A stretch of DNA of 64,000 nucleotides from the NCBI GenBank assembly GCA_905250125.1, contig CAJNOL010000580.1:1-64000 (forward strand), written 5' to 3'. Below the pieces are notes generated by a model. The model had not been told where the DNA came from and did not search any database. It worked only from the letters and a program-made list of their open reading frames with translations. Shown here piece by piece: positions 37,301 to 49,878 of the stretch. Position 1 is the first letter of the stretch; every line of letters begins with the position of its first letter. This DNA is from Rotaria sordida. Its lineage: Eukaryota > Rotifera > Eurotatoria > Philodinida > Philodinidae. The position numbers and the translations under genes are program-made.

Positions 37301-39263
37301 AAGCGAATCCCATGTAGGATCTTTGTCATGCAGGATGTGGGATGCTAGTATCTGCACTCGAATCACAAATATGTTCACATTAATACTCCCATTGACACTG
37401 AAAAGCTTGCAATCTATCTTTGATACTATTCACTTTTCATATGTCTTCTCATAGAGGTGTTATACTCAACCTAATATTTAACCGAATCATAACTTAGAAT
37501 CATTGAATTTCGCACGTTGAATTATTTAGTTTTCCAGTTGGTATGCGTTTTCTATCAATGGGTCAATTACTCATTATCGAAACGTTGATCAATTTAAAAA
37601 AAAATTTGCCAAAGTCCAATTTTGTAAACATGATTAATTACTAGATTTACGACTTAAATACAGACTTTTCTCTATTGGCAATAGTTGACTTTTTATCAGA
37701 TTTATTGTCCTCAGCAAGACCGAACTTCCGGCAATTGCCGAAAGTGATTACTATGAAATTAGTGATTTCCGATTAGAGTATTAACTATGTTGTGTTTCAT
37801 GATATATATTGATTTAAAATAAATTCTATCAGATCCTATAAAGGTTAAGATCAAAATTCAACCATTTATTATGGAAGATCTATTATTTTCATAAAAAATA
37901 TTCGAAGATAAAACCAATTGCTAGCTTGTCAAGAATAGACTCTCTCGAAAAGTGAAAAAGGCAACTTTTTCGATCTAAAAAATCTGAAATATAATTCTAT
38001 TTGAATAGAACAATATGATCGAGGAAAGAATTATCTAGAAAATGAAGTGTTTTCCAGGATCTCTACAAGTCTTTGTTTGTCACACATCAATCTTAGGTAA
38101 GGTATAAACACTGGTTTGTTTTCTATTATTCGGTGTGAAAAGATAATTTATTGGGTCTTTGATAAAATAAATCAATGATAAGGAAAAAACCTAATGAATA
38201 GTTGGATGAAGTTTGATTTTGTTGATAATTGATATTTCTATTGAAAAAGCTTATCGAAAAAAACAAATTTTCTATTGCAAGGAAAATTTGAATTGTTGTT
38301 ATCGGTTATGGAAATAAAAGATTTTTAAAAGAAATTTAGTCAAATGATAATGTCAAATGATCATACGTTATCTTCTCTTAAAATTGAAAATAATTTCTTT
38401 TCTTATGTGTCGATTTTCTAAAAAGCCTTTTTCAAAATGAATTTTATGTAAAATAAAAGAAATTCGTTTTTCTAAGATAATTTATTATTTATCTGAATAA
38501 ATTACCTCCCAATGAGCTTCTCCTGTATGTTTAGTAAATGCACTAGGATAAGTAAGAATTTGTGCACCATTTTCATGAGATGCTGTTAATAATCGAGCAA
38601 ATTCAACAAAACGAAGATCATAACACTAAATTAAAATAAAATAAAATAATAGGAAAAAATATAAATTAAATAAAATACAATTCCAAGGGCAATTCTTCCA
38701 GCTGGTGTTTCAATTGGATTAGTAATAGATGAACCAGGTTGTGTAAAATCTGACTCTCGAATAACTTGAGAACCAGCTTGAACATCAAATAAATGTATTT
38801 TTGAATATCGACCAACAATATCACCTTGATCATTTATTATTAAATGACTATTTAATACACGAGTTCCATCACCTGACTTAAATAACGATTTTTTTTCAAT
38901 AAATTAATTTAAAAAAAAAAAAGAAAAAAACTTTCAAAACGGACTCGTTGATGAAAACCACCTAATGAAATCCATAATTGATGTTGTTTTGCTAATTGTC
39001 TATATCCATTTATAATTGGACCATCAATTGGTTCAGCTTTTTCAAGTGTTTCTGATATTGATTCAGATATATAATCAAATGCTTCAGGAAAAAAGACAAT
39101 CTATTCAACATTTATTAGAATTTTAATTTAAATTAAAAAAACAAACTTTAGCTTGTTCTTTTTTAGCTTGATTTATTAATTGTTCTCCTATTTGAAAATT
39201 TTCTTGTTTATCACCACGACTATTTAATTGACAGACACCGATACGAACTATTTTAGTTGACAT
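34378..39263 (-). CDS. NitFhit: NIT-FHIT fusion: nitrilase-like + dinucleoside polyphosphate hydrolase
   Basis: Ten exons in transcript order: 39147-39263, 38932-39100, 38679-38872, 38506-38625, 35294-35395, 35071-35239, 34892-35017, 34661-34836, 34535-34603 and 34378-34476; 446 aa. The N-terminal carbon-nitrogen hydrolase domain (about 5-285) has the triad Glu45 (FFPEAF), Lys120 (RYSKIHLFD) and Cys161 (GICYDLRF). NIT1-type enzymes hydrolyse deaminated glutathione. The C-terminal Fhit domain (about 291-446) carries the histidine triad HVHVHIL at 392-398 and cleaves Ap3A. The fused arrangement is the one known from Drosophila and C. elegans; vertebrates have two genes. Introns are short except the 3.1-kb fourth. 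The Met at 39263 was preferred to the one at 39326, whose leader does not fit the family. Confidence 0.95.
35396..38505 (-). other. 3.1-kb intron 4 of NIT-FHIT
   Basis: Much longer than the other introns of this gene. It contains a transposase-like scrap near 36.7 kb and GC-richer unidentified sequence at about 37060-37760. The remainder is AT-rich. Confidence 0.7.
36420..36790 (+). pseudogene. Scrap of Tc1/mariner-like transposase in intron
   Basis: A + strand frame at about 36738-36778 reads [13 protein letters not shown]. This is the QQDNARPH motif around the second catalytic Asp of Tc1/mariner transposases. Nearby sequence in other frames (for example [20 protein letters not shown] around 36455) may belong to the same dead element, but no first or third catalytic block is clear. 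The strand is opposite to the host gene. Confidence 0.5.
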
Positions 39264-40986
39264 TTTTTGATAATTTAATTTTAATTTTAATATCGATTTT
39301 AATAAAATATCAATTCGATTAAACATTTAATTAACATTATCTTTCATCTTTAAATAAATCATTTTTATTTAATTATTTTATAAAAACAAGAACAACATTT
39401 ACAAAATGAAAACTAATATAAAATAGTTCGATTTAATTATATATTAACAAATCGAAAGATATTAACTATTTACCTTTATTTTTAACATATCAATTCAACT
39501 CACATTTTTTTTTTCAAAAAAAAAACAGAGAAACAATTATTTGTCGGTATAAAATATATAATTTTATCGAAATTCTCTCATATATTAGATAATATCTATT
39601 AAAATTCAAATAAAATAAAATCTTTAAATTAAAATTGAAAATAAAGAAATCTTTTTTGTCGATAAATAGAAAAAAGCGTTTCTAGAAATAATTGATTCTG
39701 TTATTAAAAGAGAATAAATTCATCGGATTATCATTCGAAATAAAATAATAGATTCCATCGAATTCATTTAATATTCCTATTTAACAAACTCTATTCAAAT
39801 TCTCATCTATCGTTTAACACATACATATTTCATAACGTTAATATATCTATCGATTTAAATTCTAGATGATTTCTTTCTATATAATCGACCTGATCGAAAT
39901 CGTTATCCAACAATCTCATTTTTATTATTTAATCAATAATAAACAGTTATTTATTTCGAGTATTATTTTATCATTCGTTAACATATTTCATTTTATGTCG
40001 ATTTCAATTAACTTTTATTCTTGTTTTTTCTATTCGAGATCTAATCGACTATTTATTCTATATAAAATTGTTTTAATAGTTGTTTATTGATATCGAGATA
40101 AATTATCTTTGACAGTTTAAAATAGTATTATCTATATCTATTCATTTAGAATATATTCTCAATATAATTATATTCTAACATATATGAGGTAAGGATAATC
40201 GCGGTTGAATTCTTCTATTCTCTCGAAATTGAGTTTTTATCGTAAGAGAGAAGAGTTAAACTATAGAAGAGAATAAAATAATATATCTTAACATATTCTT
40301 CAAAGTAATTTGGTCCGAGTTATTTAATAAATAATATCCTCTCTATTTGTTCTAGATATAATATAAGGATACGATAGATGATAAATTTGATAAATATATA
40401 TAAAAGGTGCGCTAGTTCTATAAATATTTCTATTAGTTAAATTTTATATCTAAAATAAATTCAAAGTTTATCTTCTATGAAGGATAAATCGAAATAAAAA
40501 GTCTCTTCTATTTCTATTGATGATGATTATTTATTTAATAAATAAATATGATTTAAGAGTGGAGAACTGACGATAGATTGTCTTATATTGAATATATATT
40601 AACTTGTTCGATGAAACAAATTCGTTTTCTATATATAAAATAAAAAAGTAATCTTTTTCAAAAAAGTAAACTAATATTCTATCGAAATAATTTCTTTTAA
40701 TTGATTGATATTCGAATTGGAAAGATTGAATATAAATAAATATTGTTTTGTTAAATATTAATTATTATCCTGAATATCGAGACATAAATAATCAATCGAT
40801 TATCTGAAATATATATATATAGAATTATTTTATTTAATAGATGTTAATCACAAATAAACTGTTTATAAGAAAGACAGAAAAGTATCAATGAAATTCTTTT
40901 AAAAAAAACACTGAATTTCGATGAAAAAAAGTATTCTTTATTTAAATATAATAATTGCATTGATATAAATAAATATCTTGTTTAAA
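39264..40986. other. Intergenic DNA between NIT-FHIT and aminopeptidase P
   Basis: About 1.7 kb of very AT-rich sequence. It should contain the NIT-FHIT promoter and the aminopeptidase P 3'UTR. The ORF at 39866-40090 is compositional noise. Confidence 0.5.
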
Positions 40987-43900
40987 TTAAATAGTTTCTG
41001 TATTTGTGTGAATCCATTCTAATAAACTTTTTTCAACATTTTGTTTAATCATTTCATCTCGAATAAGTTGACGAACTCTTTCATGATATTTATTTATATA
41101 ATCAATCTATTATTTAAATAAATAAGAATTTTTACTTTTTTTTTTAATTAAAAAAAAAATAACAAACTTCATCATTGTTTAATAATGATCGATCAATTAA
41201 TTTTCGTTGTATAGGAACCATTGTTAATTGTTGAAATGTTAACCAATCTTCATTATAATATCCATACTAAATATTAACTTCAACTCGTGTTTTTTTTCTA
41301 TTGTTTATATAAAACAAATAATTAACTAACTTTCGAACTTTTTTTTACAACAAGAACACAATTTTCAATACGAATACCAAATTTATCATCAGAATAATAT
41401 CCAGGTTCTATTTTCATTTTTAAACAAATTTTTTTCTGTTTTTTTTTTTTTTAATAAAAAAAAAGAACTAACCATCACTAAGAATCATTCCTGGAAGTAA
41501 ATAACTATCGGAACGTATTCGAGTACCAATTGATTGTGGACCTTAACGAAATAAAATGAAAATAAATAAATATATTTATTATTAAATAAAACCTTCATGA
41601 ACATTAAGACAACAACCAACACCATGACCTGTTCCATGTCGATAATCTAACCCAACATCCCAAAGTGAACGACGTGCCAATGAATCAAGTCGAGCTCCAG
41701 TTGTATGCGGTGGAAATAAACATGATGCTAATGATATAAAACCTTTTAATACTCGAGTAAAACATTCCTTTTCAAACAATAATTATATAAATGATTTTTA
41801 TAGAAGTAAAATAAAAAAGAAAAAAACTTTTTCAAAATCTGATGGTTGACCAAAATGAACAGTTCGTGTTACATCTGTTGTTCCTTCTCTTTAACAAACA
41901 AATATTAGAAATAAATTAATAATATATTTATTTTTATTAACTTATATTGTCCACCAGAATCAATTAAATATAATTCATTTCGAGTTATTTTTGTATCAGA
42001 TTCTTTCTTTGCACTTAAATAGATAAGAATATATAGATAGATAGATATATATAGAAAATCTAATACGTGTAATGAATAATTGCAGCATTTTTTCCACTTG
42101 CAGATATTGTTTCAAAACTATCATAAAGATAATTGATTTGTTTACTGGAATAAAATAAAATAATAAATATATAATTATTGAATAAATTTAATTTAATTAA
42201 CAAACCATCTAAATGATCTTAATTTTTCAGCAGCTGAATATTCAGTTAAATCTTGATTTTTTTCAATCTTAAACAAATTTATTTATAATTTAAAAATAAA
42301 AAAAAAATAAAAAAAGATACATTTTGTTCAAGCCAATGAAGATATGAACAAAGAGCAACTCCATCTTTTATCTAAATTAATTAAATAAAGATTTTATTTA
42401 AAAACTTATCTTTATAAAACAATTTTTTTTTATTTATTTGAAATTTATTTCAAATCAATTTTTTTATCTTAGATAAAACAAACATCTAAAGATTAAATTC
42501 TATAAAAAAAAAGCCAACCAGTCAACATTTTAAAATAAATATGTTTATTATAAAAATAAATGATATATTATTTTTATTTTCATTATATTATAAATTATTT
42601 CTATGATTAGTCAATATTATAAATAAAAGATTTATTTTCGAATATTTACAATCGTCTATAGAATAATTAATAATATTTATTTAAATATATATAAATGATT
42701 TAACTTATTCGATAGAAATAAATCTTCGAACCTTATTTTAATTATTTAATTAAATAATAGATATTAATTAATATAAAATATTCTAAACATAATATTAACA
42801 ATTGAAATATTTAACTAATATATTTTATTTTATTTAAATTATTTCAAAATAAAATATAATTAAATATTCTTCGAAAATCTAATTTGTTTAAATATCTATA
42901 GAATTTATATTATCATTTAAATAAATCCAAATTATTTAAGATAATAGTTAAATCGATAATTCTATTCTCTAGATATAATATTTAATATAATTATTCTTTT
43001 ATAATAGATTTGATATAAGAGTTATTTTATTAAAATCTATTCAAACTTCTAAGACTAGTTCAAATCTAACTTACATGAGCTTGTTTCATTCCTTCAATTT
43101 CACATTGATTTTTAACAGATTTTAATTCATAAACAATATCATCTTGTATAACTAATTGTTTCTTAAACAAACAAAATAATAACGAGAAAAAAACAAACTA
43201 GTCAAATTCTATACTTTAGGTATTATTGTTTGTACAGCATAATTACATGATGGTGATGCCTAAATATATTTATATCTATATATATATATAGATTGTTTAA
43301 ATATGAAATTACGCAAAATTTATCTGATGGATCTTTATTTTGAAGATCGTTTTTTAGTTGTTGATAAAAACAATCATATGAATAAATGTTAACATTATCA
43401 TATTCAAGATCTTTTTTTATTGAATCTGATAATTTATTTAAATCAACAAATAATCTTAATTAAATAAAATAAAATAAAATTTTAAAATATATTATATTAA
43501 CTAACTTAACATAATCATTTGAAATAATCGCATATGATAGAAAAACAGGATTATAGGGAATATCTCCACCACGTAAATTGAATAACCCTTTTTAAAAGAT
43601 ATTTTATTTAATAAATAAGAAAAAAAGAAAAAAAAAACTTACAAGCAACATCATCTGTTCTGTGTACTATTAAATGATCAACTTGATATTGACTCATTTT
43701 TGATCGAACTTTTGACAGTTTTTCATCAATTGAAGCACCTTTTTTTTTTATAGATATTTAAAACAGAATATTTTCGTTTTTTTTCTTATTTTATGAAAAT
43801 AAAATTCGAACCAGAATATTGAATATCATGTTTCCAAATAGGTTCATCTGGTAATTCTGGTCTTTGTTTATCCCATAAAATATCAATTAAATTAATATCT

Positions 43901-44503
43901 ATAGGTACAAGTTGTTTATCTGATTGTTCGAGTGTTTCTTTCCATTCTTTCCATTCATTTATTGATACAAGTTGAGGATCACATCCAACAAATGAATTTT
44001 TTTCTAAATTCTTTAACAAAAAAATATTTATTTAAAAAAAAGAATTTTTTTTGTTTTTTAAATACTCTTGCAATCCAATTTGTGATTGAAAGAACATCTT
44101 TTGTTCCATCACGCATTAATTTCCAAGATGTTGGATCTAATTGATATTCAGCTTGAGCAAAATATCTTCCATCAGTCCATAAAAGAGCTTCATTTTCTGT
44201 TATTAAAGCTGTACCTATTAGAAATAAATAATAATTCACTTTTTTTTATTTTAAATAAATGAAAATAATTAACCATTTGATCCAGTAAAATTTGAAATAA
44301 ATTCTCGTCGTTTATAACGATCAGCAACATATTCATTCTAATAGATGTTTAATAAAACTAATAATTATAATAATAAAAAAACAAAACGAAACTTTATGTG
44401 GATCAGTTGTTGGAATAATATAAGCATGAATTATTTGATGAAAATATTTTTTTGATTTCATTAATTGACGAAGATTATTTAATAGAATCGATGATGAACT
44501 CAT
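40987..44503 (-). CDS. XPNPEP1: Xaa-Pro aminopeptidase 1 (cytosolic aminopeptidase P)
   Basis: Nineteen exons: 44393-44503, 44274-44337, 44066-44214, 43812-44010, 43643-43738, 43506-43587, 43313-43454, 43215-43259, 43075-43161, 42321-42371, 42206-42267, 42067-42144, 41942-42013, 41828-41888, 41593-41767, 41473-41541, 41331-41407, 41168-41266 and 40987-41106. The product is 612 aa (human 623). Two creatinase-like N-terminal domains precede a pita-bread catalytic domain. All five metal ligands are present: Asp407 (YLIDSGGQY), Asp418 (GTTDVTRT), His481 (GTGHGVG), Glu515 (SDEPGYY) and Glu529 (IRIENC), with spacing identical to the human enzyme. It removes N-terminal residues preceding proline using Mn2+. 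Most introns are 35-70 nt; the ninth is about 700 nt. The ATG follows TTTCAG and lies 46 nt after the ELL stop. Confidence 0.96.
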
Positions 44504-44549
44504 CTGAAATAAATATTCTAAAAAAAGAAAAAAGAATAAATCTCTTATA
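44504..44549 (-). promoter_or_regulatory. 46-nt ELL-XPNPEP1 spacer with acceptor-like end
   Basis: On the transcript strand the spacer contains a T-rich tract (TTCTTTTTTCTTTTTTTAG) and ends TTTATTTCAG immediately before the ATG. That is a polypyrimidine tract and AG, as expected for a 3' splice site. With so little room for a promoter, trans-splicing of a leader onto the downstream gene is the simplest reading. No AATAAA is visible in the spacer. Confidence 0.55.
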
Positions 44550-47500
44550 TTAATGATCGTGATGATCATCATCATCTTCAGATATATCGAAATGATTTGA
44601 ATAAGGAGAAGTTTTTTCAAATATTTTTTGTATATTATTTAATTTAATATGTAATTCTAAAAGACGTTGTCGTTTATTTAAATATCCATCATTATTTTCA
44701 CATTTTAGAAATTCTTCAACTATTTTTGATGCTTTTTCATTTGTCTAAAATAAGAATTATTTATTTAAATAAATTTATTTAGAAGAAAAACCTGTTCTTC
44801 ATTAAATTGTTGTTGAAATGATGAATATTTTTGTGAAACAGAATTAAGATAATCTATTAAAGAATTATATTCTGGTACAAGACGATTATATTCTTTTTCA
44901 TATTCATCTATATCATATTCATCAATTAAATCATTTTCATTTGTTAATCTAGATTTATTTATTTTTATTAAATAATAATAAAGATTTTCTTTTTTAAAAT
45001 ACTAACTGATCATTTGATTTATCCGATTGTGATAATGCATTTGAGATTTTATCCAACATATCCGATACTAAAATAAATTATTTATTTATAAGATTTTTTT
45101 TTCTTTTTCTTTATTTAATAATTCTATTTAAATCTTTGAATTTTATTCAACTAACTAAACAATTATATTCGATTTCAACAATCGAACAAATCTCATTAGA
45201 ATAAAAATAAATAAGTTCAATGTTTTACTCTCTCTCTTTTTCTCTCTCAAAAAATATTCAAATTTGAATTAACCATTATTATTTATTTTATTTTTCTCAC
45301 CTTTTAATCAATTATTTCATTTTCATTATTTTAAATAATTCATTAGAAGTTTTATTGATTTTATTTTTCTGAAAAAAAGTTTAATTTAACTTTTGAATTG
45401 GTGTCCGATAGATAATTTTATCTTAATAAATAGAATTAATATTCTTCCTCAATAATCAATATAGATCGATAATCAATATAGATCGATAATCAATATAGAT
45501 CGATAATAAAAAAAGCAAATGTTTATTATCGTCTATGAATGAAATGTTGAAATAGTTTATCGAAAATGATCTATGATTGAATCTTTATCAATAAGATCGA
45601 AATATTTCTATAAGATAACTATTTTTAAATAAAATCTTATTGGTTAATGTCGGAATATAAATAAAGATTTATTTTGAATAATTCGAATTAAATTGAATTA
45701 TATTGAATAAAAAACAAACAAATTTTTCTTGATTTTTTTTCAAAATCTATTCTTTTTTTCAAAATCTATTCTTAAATGAAAATCTTTTCTAAATAATAAT
45801 TTCTCTATTGTAAATAGTAAATCGAATAAAATAAAAAAGATAAAAAAAAGACAAACATTGTTGAATTCGTTGATCATTAAATGTATATTGTGTCGATGTT
45901 ATTGAATCTTCATATTCAAATTGATTTCGTTCATCATTTGTTGTTGAACGATTTGTTTGATTAGATAATGATGAATTTAATTTTGATTTTGTTGAACAAA
46001 GAGAATTAACAATTCCAATATTTGAACTTGTATTTTTTATATTTGATCGATCACTAACCGATGATACAATTGGAATCTATAAAATAGATAATATAAAATA
46101 ATTTAATTAATTATATTATAATAAATCATTTATAAATAGTTATATATTCTATCTTATAATCAATTATTTTATATTAGATAATTAACAATAAAAATGTTTA
46201 TTCTATTATCTATTTATAGAAGTTAATATTCGATAATATTAAAAAATGAAAAGATTATGATAACTCTTATCTATTATATATTATCGAATAATATATTTAA
46301 TAATAGTTTTAATTAAAAGACGACATAAAAGCAACGAATGACATTTATTATTTTCGAATATTTGATTAGGGAAAATTTGTCTACGATAGATTTTCTTTTA
46401 TTATATAATAGATATAGATTTATTCAATATAAACCATTTTTTTTTTTGTTATAAATCAAGTTTAATTAATTAATATAATAAACTGAATATTTGAACTTAT
46501 TTTATTGTTAACATAGATATATAGATTCACCTGAATAATGACGAAAAATAAAAATATTGCGAGTAGAATGTCGAAAAAATGTTCTACTGATTGAAGTTAT
46601 CAAATTTGGACATCGAAAGGAAAGGTTGATCGACACTTCCGTGCAATACATATCTATGCAGAATAGTTCCTCATAAAGACTTCATTCTTACTCTCATCCT
46701 TATTTTCACTTTTCCAATCACTACTGCATCAAACTCTCCTACCAACATTTTTTTGTTAAAAGATAAATCCGATATTTGTGATAACAAATTGAAAATTGTT
46801 TAGAAATAAGACGAGAACAATAGAAGAATATTCTTTGTTTTTCTATTATCATAGAACGTCTTTCCATATTTAAATACTTTATGAGTTTAATCATTTTTTA
46901 TATATTAATCTTTCCAAATTTGACTTTCGATATAATTCATGTTTACTCATATATAATTAGTTGAATAAAATATTCTTTATTCTAATATAAAACAAGGATA
47001 GATAATTGAATAAAACAAAAATCTATCTTAGAATCATTTTATCATCTTAACAAAACAAATTATCATATTTAAACAAAATAAATAAATGTTTATTTGTTTT
47101 ATAAAACTGAATGGAATAATCGTTGGAAAAATGTCTGACTCTCTTTTACCATATTGTCGATTTCTAAATGAATAGAATCTTGTTGTTGTTGTTAGAAAGA
47201 ATTCTATCTCAACTAGATATATTATACAAAATATATTCTTTCCATAATCAATCTGACAAGGAGGAAATATTAAAAAGAAAAGATCTAGAAAAAAAAAAAC
47301 GTTCCTTTTAACTTGATCATCGTACAACATGTGTGTTTCTATTTTGGTTTAACTTTTTATATAAGAAGTGAAATATAAAATAATGTTTTAATGGTAAATA
47401 TTCTAGTATAATCAGTGCTTGTTTCCAAGAGTCTATTCAAAGTTAAATTTATTGTTGATTTTTATAAAAAAAAGTCTCTATCTATTTATAAAATAGATTC

Positions 47501-49878
47501 TAGAAGTTGATCGCTCTTCCTAACTGATCGTTTTGTAAAAGATTAAAAAAAGATGTTTTCAATTATTTATTGTCTTGCTCTTTTAAAGGATTTTTAATCT
47601 GATATATTTTAAATAAATAATAGACGAAAAATGAAATTGATCATTATTGAAAAACGGTCTATTTTAGAAAAAATCTCTATTTATATATATATTTCAATAA
47701 AAACTAGTCAATAACGGATCGAAAAATATTTACCAAAACTAATATCAATTGACCTATTCATGCCCTGAACTTAGCCGAACTTTTCTTTATTAGAATTTCA
47801 TCTATCTACCTGAAAACAATTGACAATATAGAAATTTTTCAAATTCTAAAAAAACCTTCGAACAACTTTTCATTTTAATTTATCCTTCGTTATGAGATTG
47901 ATTATGGATGGAAAGAATATTTTTCATAGAATATATCTATCCCATTCGTACATAACTTCTTCACCTTTGTATTAGTAGAATTATATTCCCTATATAAAAC
48001 TACATTTTAAGAAAACTAATTAGATATTCTCATACCGCTCGAAATTCTTCATCACCCTCTATATTTAGTTCTTGACTTAAATTTATTTGTTGAAAAATAT
48101 TTCGACTACAGTGAAGACACCCTCACCCGCATTGACAATGTTCGAAATATTTCTCGGTAAATAAGTTCAAGCTAAGACCTGAATATACAGGGTGATAGAC
48201 CATTTAAAGGACTCAGAATCTATATTTACTTTTCGAAAAAACAGATTAGTGTATAGATTTAAATTTTAAAAACACATCAGAAACAAACAAAATGAAGTTC
48301 GTATGGATCTGAGGGTGATAGAGAGTTCCAACCGCTATCAGAATACATAATTTATTTCCTTTAAATCTAATTTTATATTGGGAATATAATTCTACTGATC
48401 CAAACGTGCAGAACTTATGTACCAACGAGATAGTTGAGACATAACTCTTTCTAACAAGAAAAAAATTTGAATTTCTTTGAAAACTAGTCAATATTCTTTA
48501 ATAAAGATGTCAGATTTATCGGAAGAGTTTTCGACCGATAATAATATATAATCAATATATATAAAAGACTAACATCATTTGTTGTTTTATTAATTGTTGA
48601 TCGAGTTGCATTAGCTTGAAGTTCTTTTATTTTTCTAAAAATAAAAAAAGAAAAAAAAAAGTAAAATGAGTAAGAATAATAATAACAAACTTTTTAACAA
48701 TAGATGCTTCTCCTTTGGGATAAAAAGGCCAATCATAATTAACTTCTCCACTAGTTAATATATATTTAAAAATAATAAATTCTCCTGATTTTGATAATGT
48801 TGATATTGATGATAATAATGAATCTAATTGATCTTTTTCATCATCACGTATTCCACCATCGTTATTTAAAATAAAAAAAAAAAAAACATAAAATATTTAA
48901 ATAAAAAAAAATCTAATTAATACCATGTTTTAATCGAAGTAAAAGATCTGGTTTTTTATATGTTCTTGCAGCTAATAAATGGACAAGACGTTCTCTTTAG
49001 AAAATCGAATAAAAAAAAAAAGAAAAAAAGTTAGTTAATTATAAAATAATTATTTAAAAAACCTTAATGGTCTTTCGGAAGAAAGTGATTGAGTATTAAT
49101 ATTTGTATTTGGACTAAGATGTTGTTCTCGATTAATTGTTCTTCTTTGTTGTTTTGGATTATTTCCTGTTGTTGTTGTTGTTGTTGTTAATGAACGTTGA
49201 TTTGATGATTTATTTGTTTTTTTTTGTAATATTATTTGTGAACTTTCACCTATTTCTTTCGTTCTATTTAAATAAAAAAAAAATTTTATTTAAATAAAAA
49301 AACAAATTTTTTTAAAATAAATAAAAATGATAAAAACGAACTGTTTTTTTGTTTGTTCTTCATTTTTTTGAAATTCTGTTACTTTTGTTTTAGTCATACT
49401 ATAAACATCTTCTTGGGCATGAATATTAAGTTTTTGTTCAATAATAGCACAACTTTCAAGATGACTAATTTATTAATTAAATAAATATTTTAAAATAAAA
49501 AAAAAAAGTATAAATAAATACTCTCGATTAATTTGTTTAATAGATTGAAAAACTTCAGGTGTTTTATCTTCAGGTGATATATTAAATGAATATGTTTTTC
49601 TTTCACCATTTGTTGTTGGAATTGATATATCCTATTTATTTAAACAAATTTATTTAATAAAGAAAATATTTTTCTTTTTATTTTACTCCTCCATTAAGAT
49701 TAAATTTAATATTTCCTTTATTTGTTGAATTTTGTTTTTTATTTAATTTAATAAAAGTTTCAATTGTTTTCATACATGAATCCGTTAATTTAACAAATAT
49801 AAAGATTTTTCCATCATTAGAAGATGAACCATCTTCATTTAACCAAAATTTATGATTTCCAGGAAGATTTCGATCCAT
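44550..49878 (-). CDS. ELL: RNA polymerase II elongation factor ELL
   Basis: Eleven exons: 49687-49878, 49522-49631, 49342-49464, 49063-49263, 48924-48994, 48691-48859, 48574-48634, 45857-46076, 45007-45067, 44792-44948 and 44550-44744; 519 aa. The N-terminal ELL domain starts with a region containing IFVKLTDSCMKTIETF. A winged-helix-like part follows (about 210-290), with ERLVHLLAARTYKKPDLLLR and DWPFYPKGEASIVKK. A Ser/Thr/Asn/Gln-rich linker leads to the C-terminal occludin-homology coiled coil (about 403-519), ending in an acidic/His tail. ELL raises the RNA polymerase II elongation rate and works in the super and little elongation complexes. The sixth exon lacks an AG at its conserved 5' edge. 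Intron 7 is 2.5 kb and holds a foldback repeat. Confidence 0.9.
45454..45504. repeat. 17-bp tandem repeat, three copies
   Basis: AATCAATATAGATCGAT occurs three times head to tail inside ELL intron 8. Confidence 0.9.
46077..48573 (-). other. 2.5-kb intron 7 of ELL
   Basis: The intron lies between exons encoding the winged-helix region and the linker. It contains a foldback repeat (about 47.94-48.43 kb) with an embedded CAGGGTG-type terminus. No separate gene is supported in it; the ORFs at 47034-47330 and 48246-48491 are noise. Confidence 0.7.
47941..48427. repeat. Foldback repeat in ELL intron 7
   Basis: About 47941-48064 is an imperfect inverted match to about 48307-48427. Clear blocks are GTAGAATTATATTCCC (left, near 47975) against GGGAATATAATTCTAC (right, near 48380), and ATCACCCTC (left, near 48050) against GAGGGTGAT (right, near 48311). 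Between the arms, TA plus CAGGGTGATAGACC at 48186-48201 resembles the terminus of the element at 12522. Exact element ends are unclear. Confidence 0.65.

Noticed and set aside
39866..40090. 74-codon hydrophobic + strand ORF as a membrane protein
   Set aside because: Composition matches translated AT-rich noise (Ile, Phe, Leu, Tyr, Ser) with no start context or neighbours.
43932..44144. 70-codon + strand ORF
   Set aside because: Antisense of aminopeptidase P exons 3-4.
48246..48491. 81-codon minus-strand ORF
   Set aside because: It lies within one arm of the foldback repeat in ELL intron 7 and has no protein family features.
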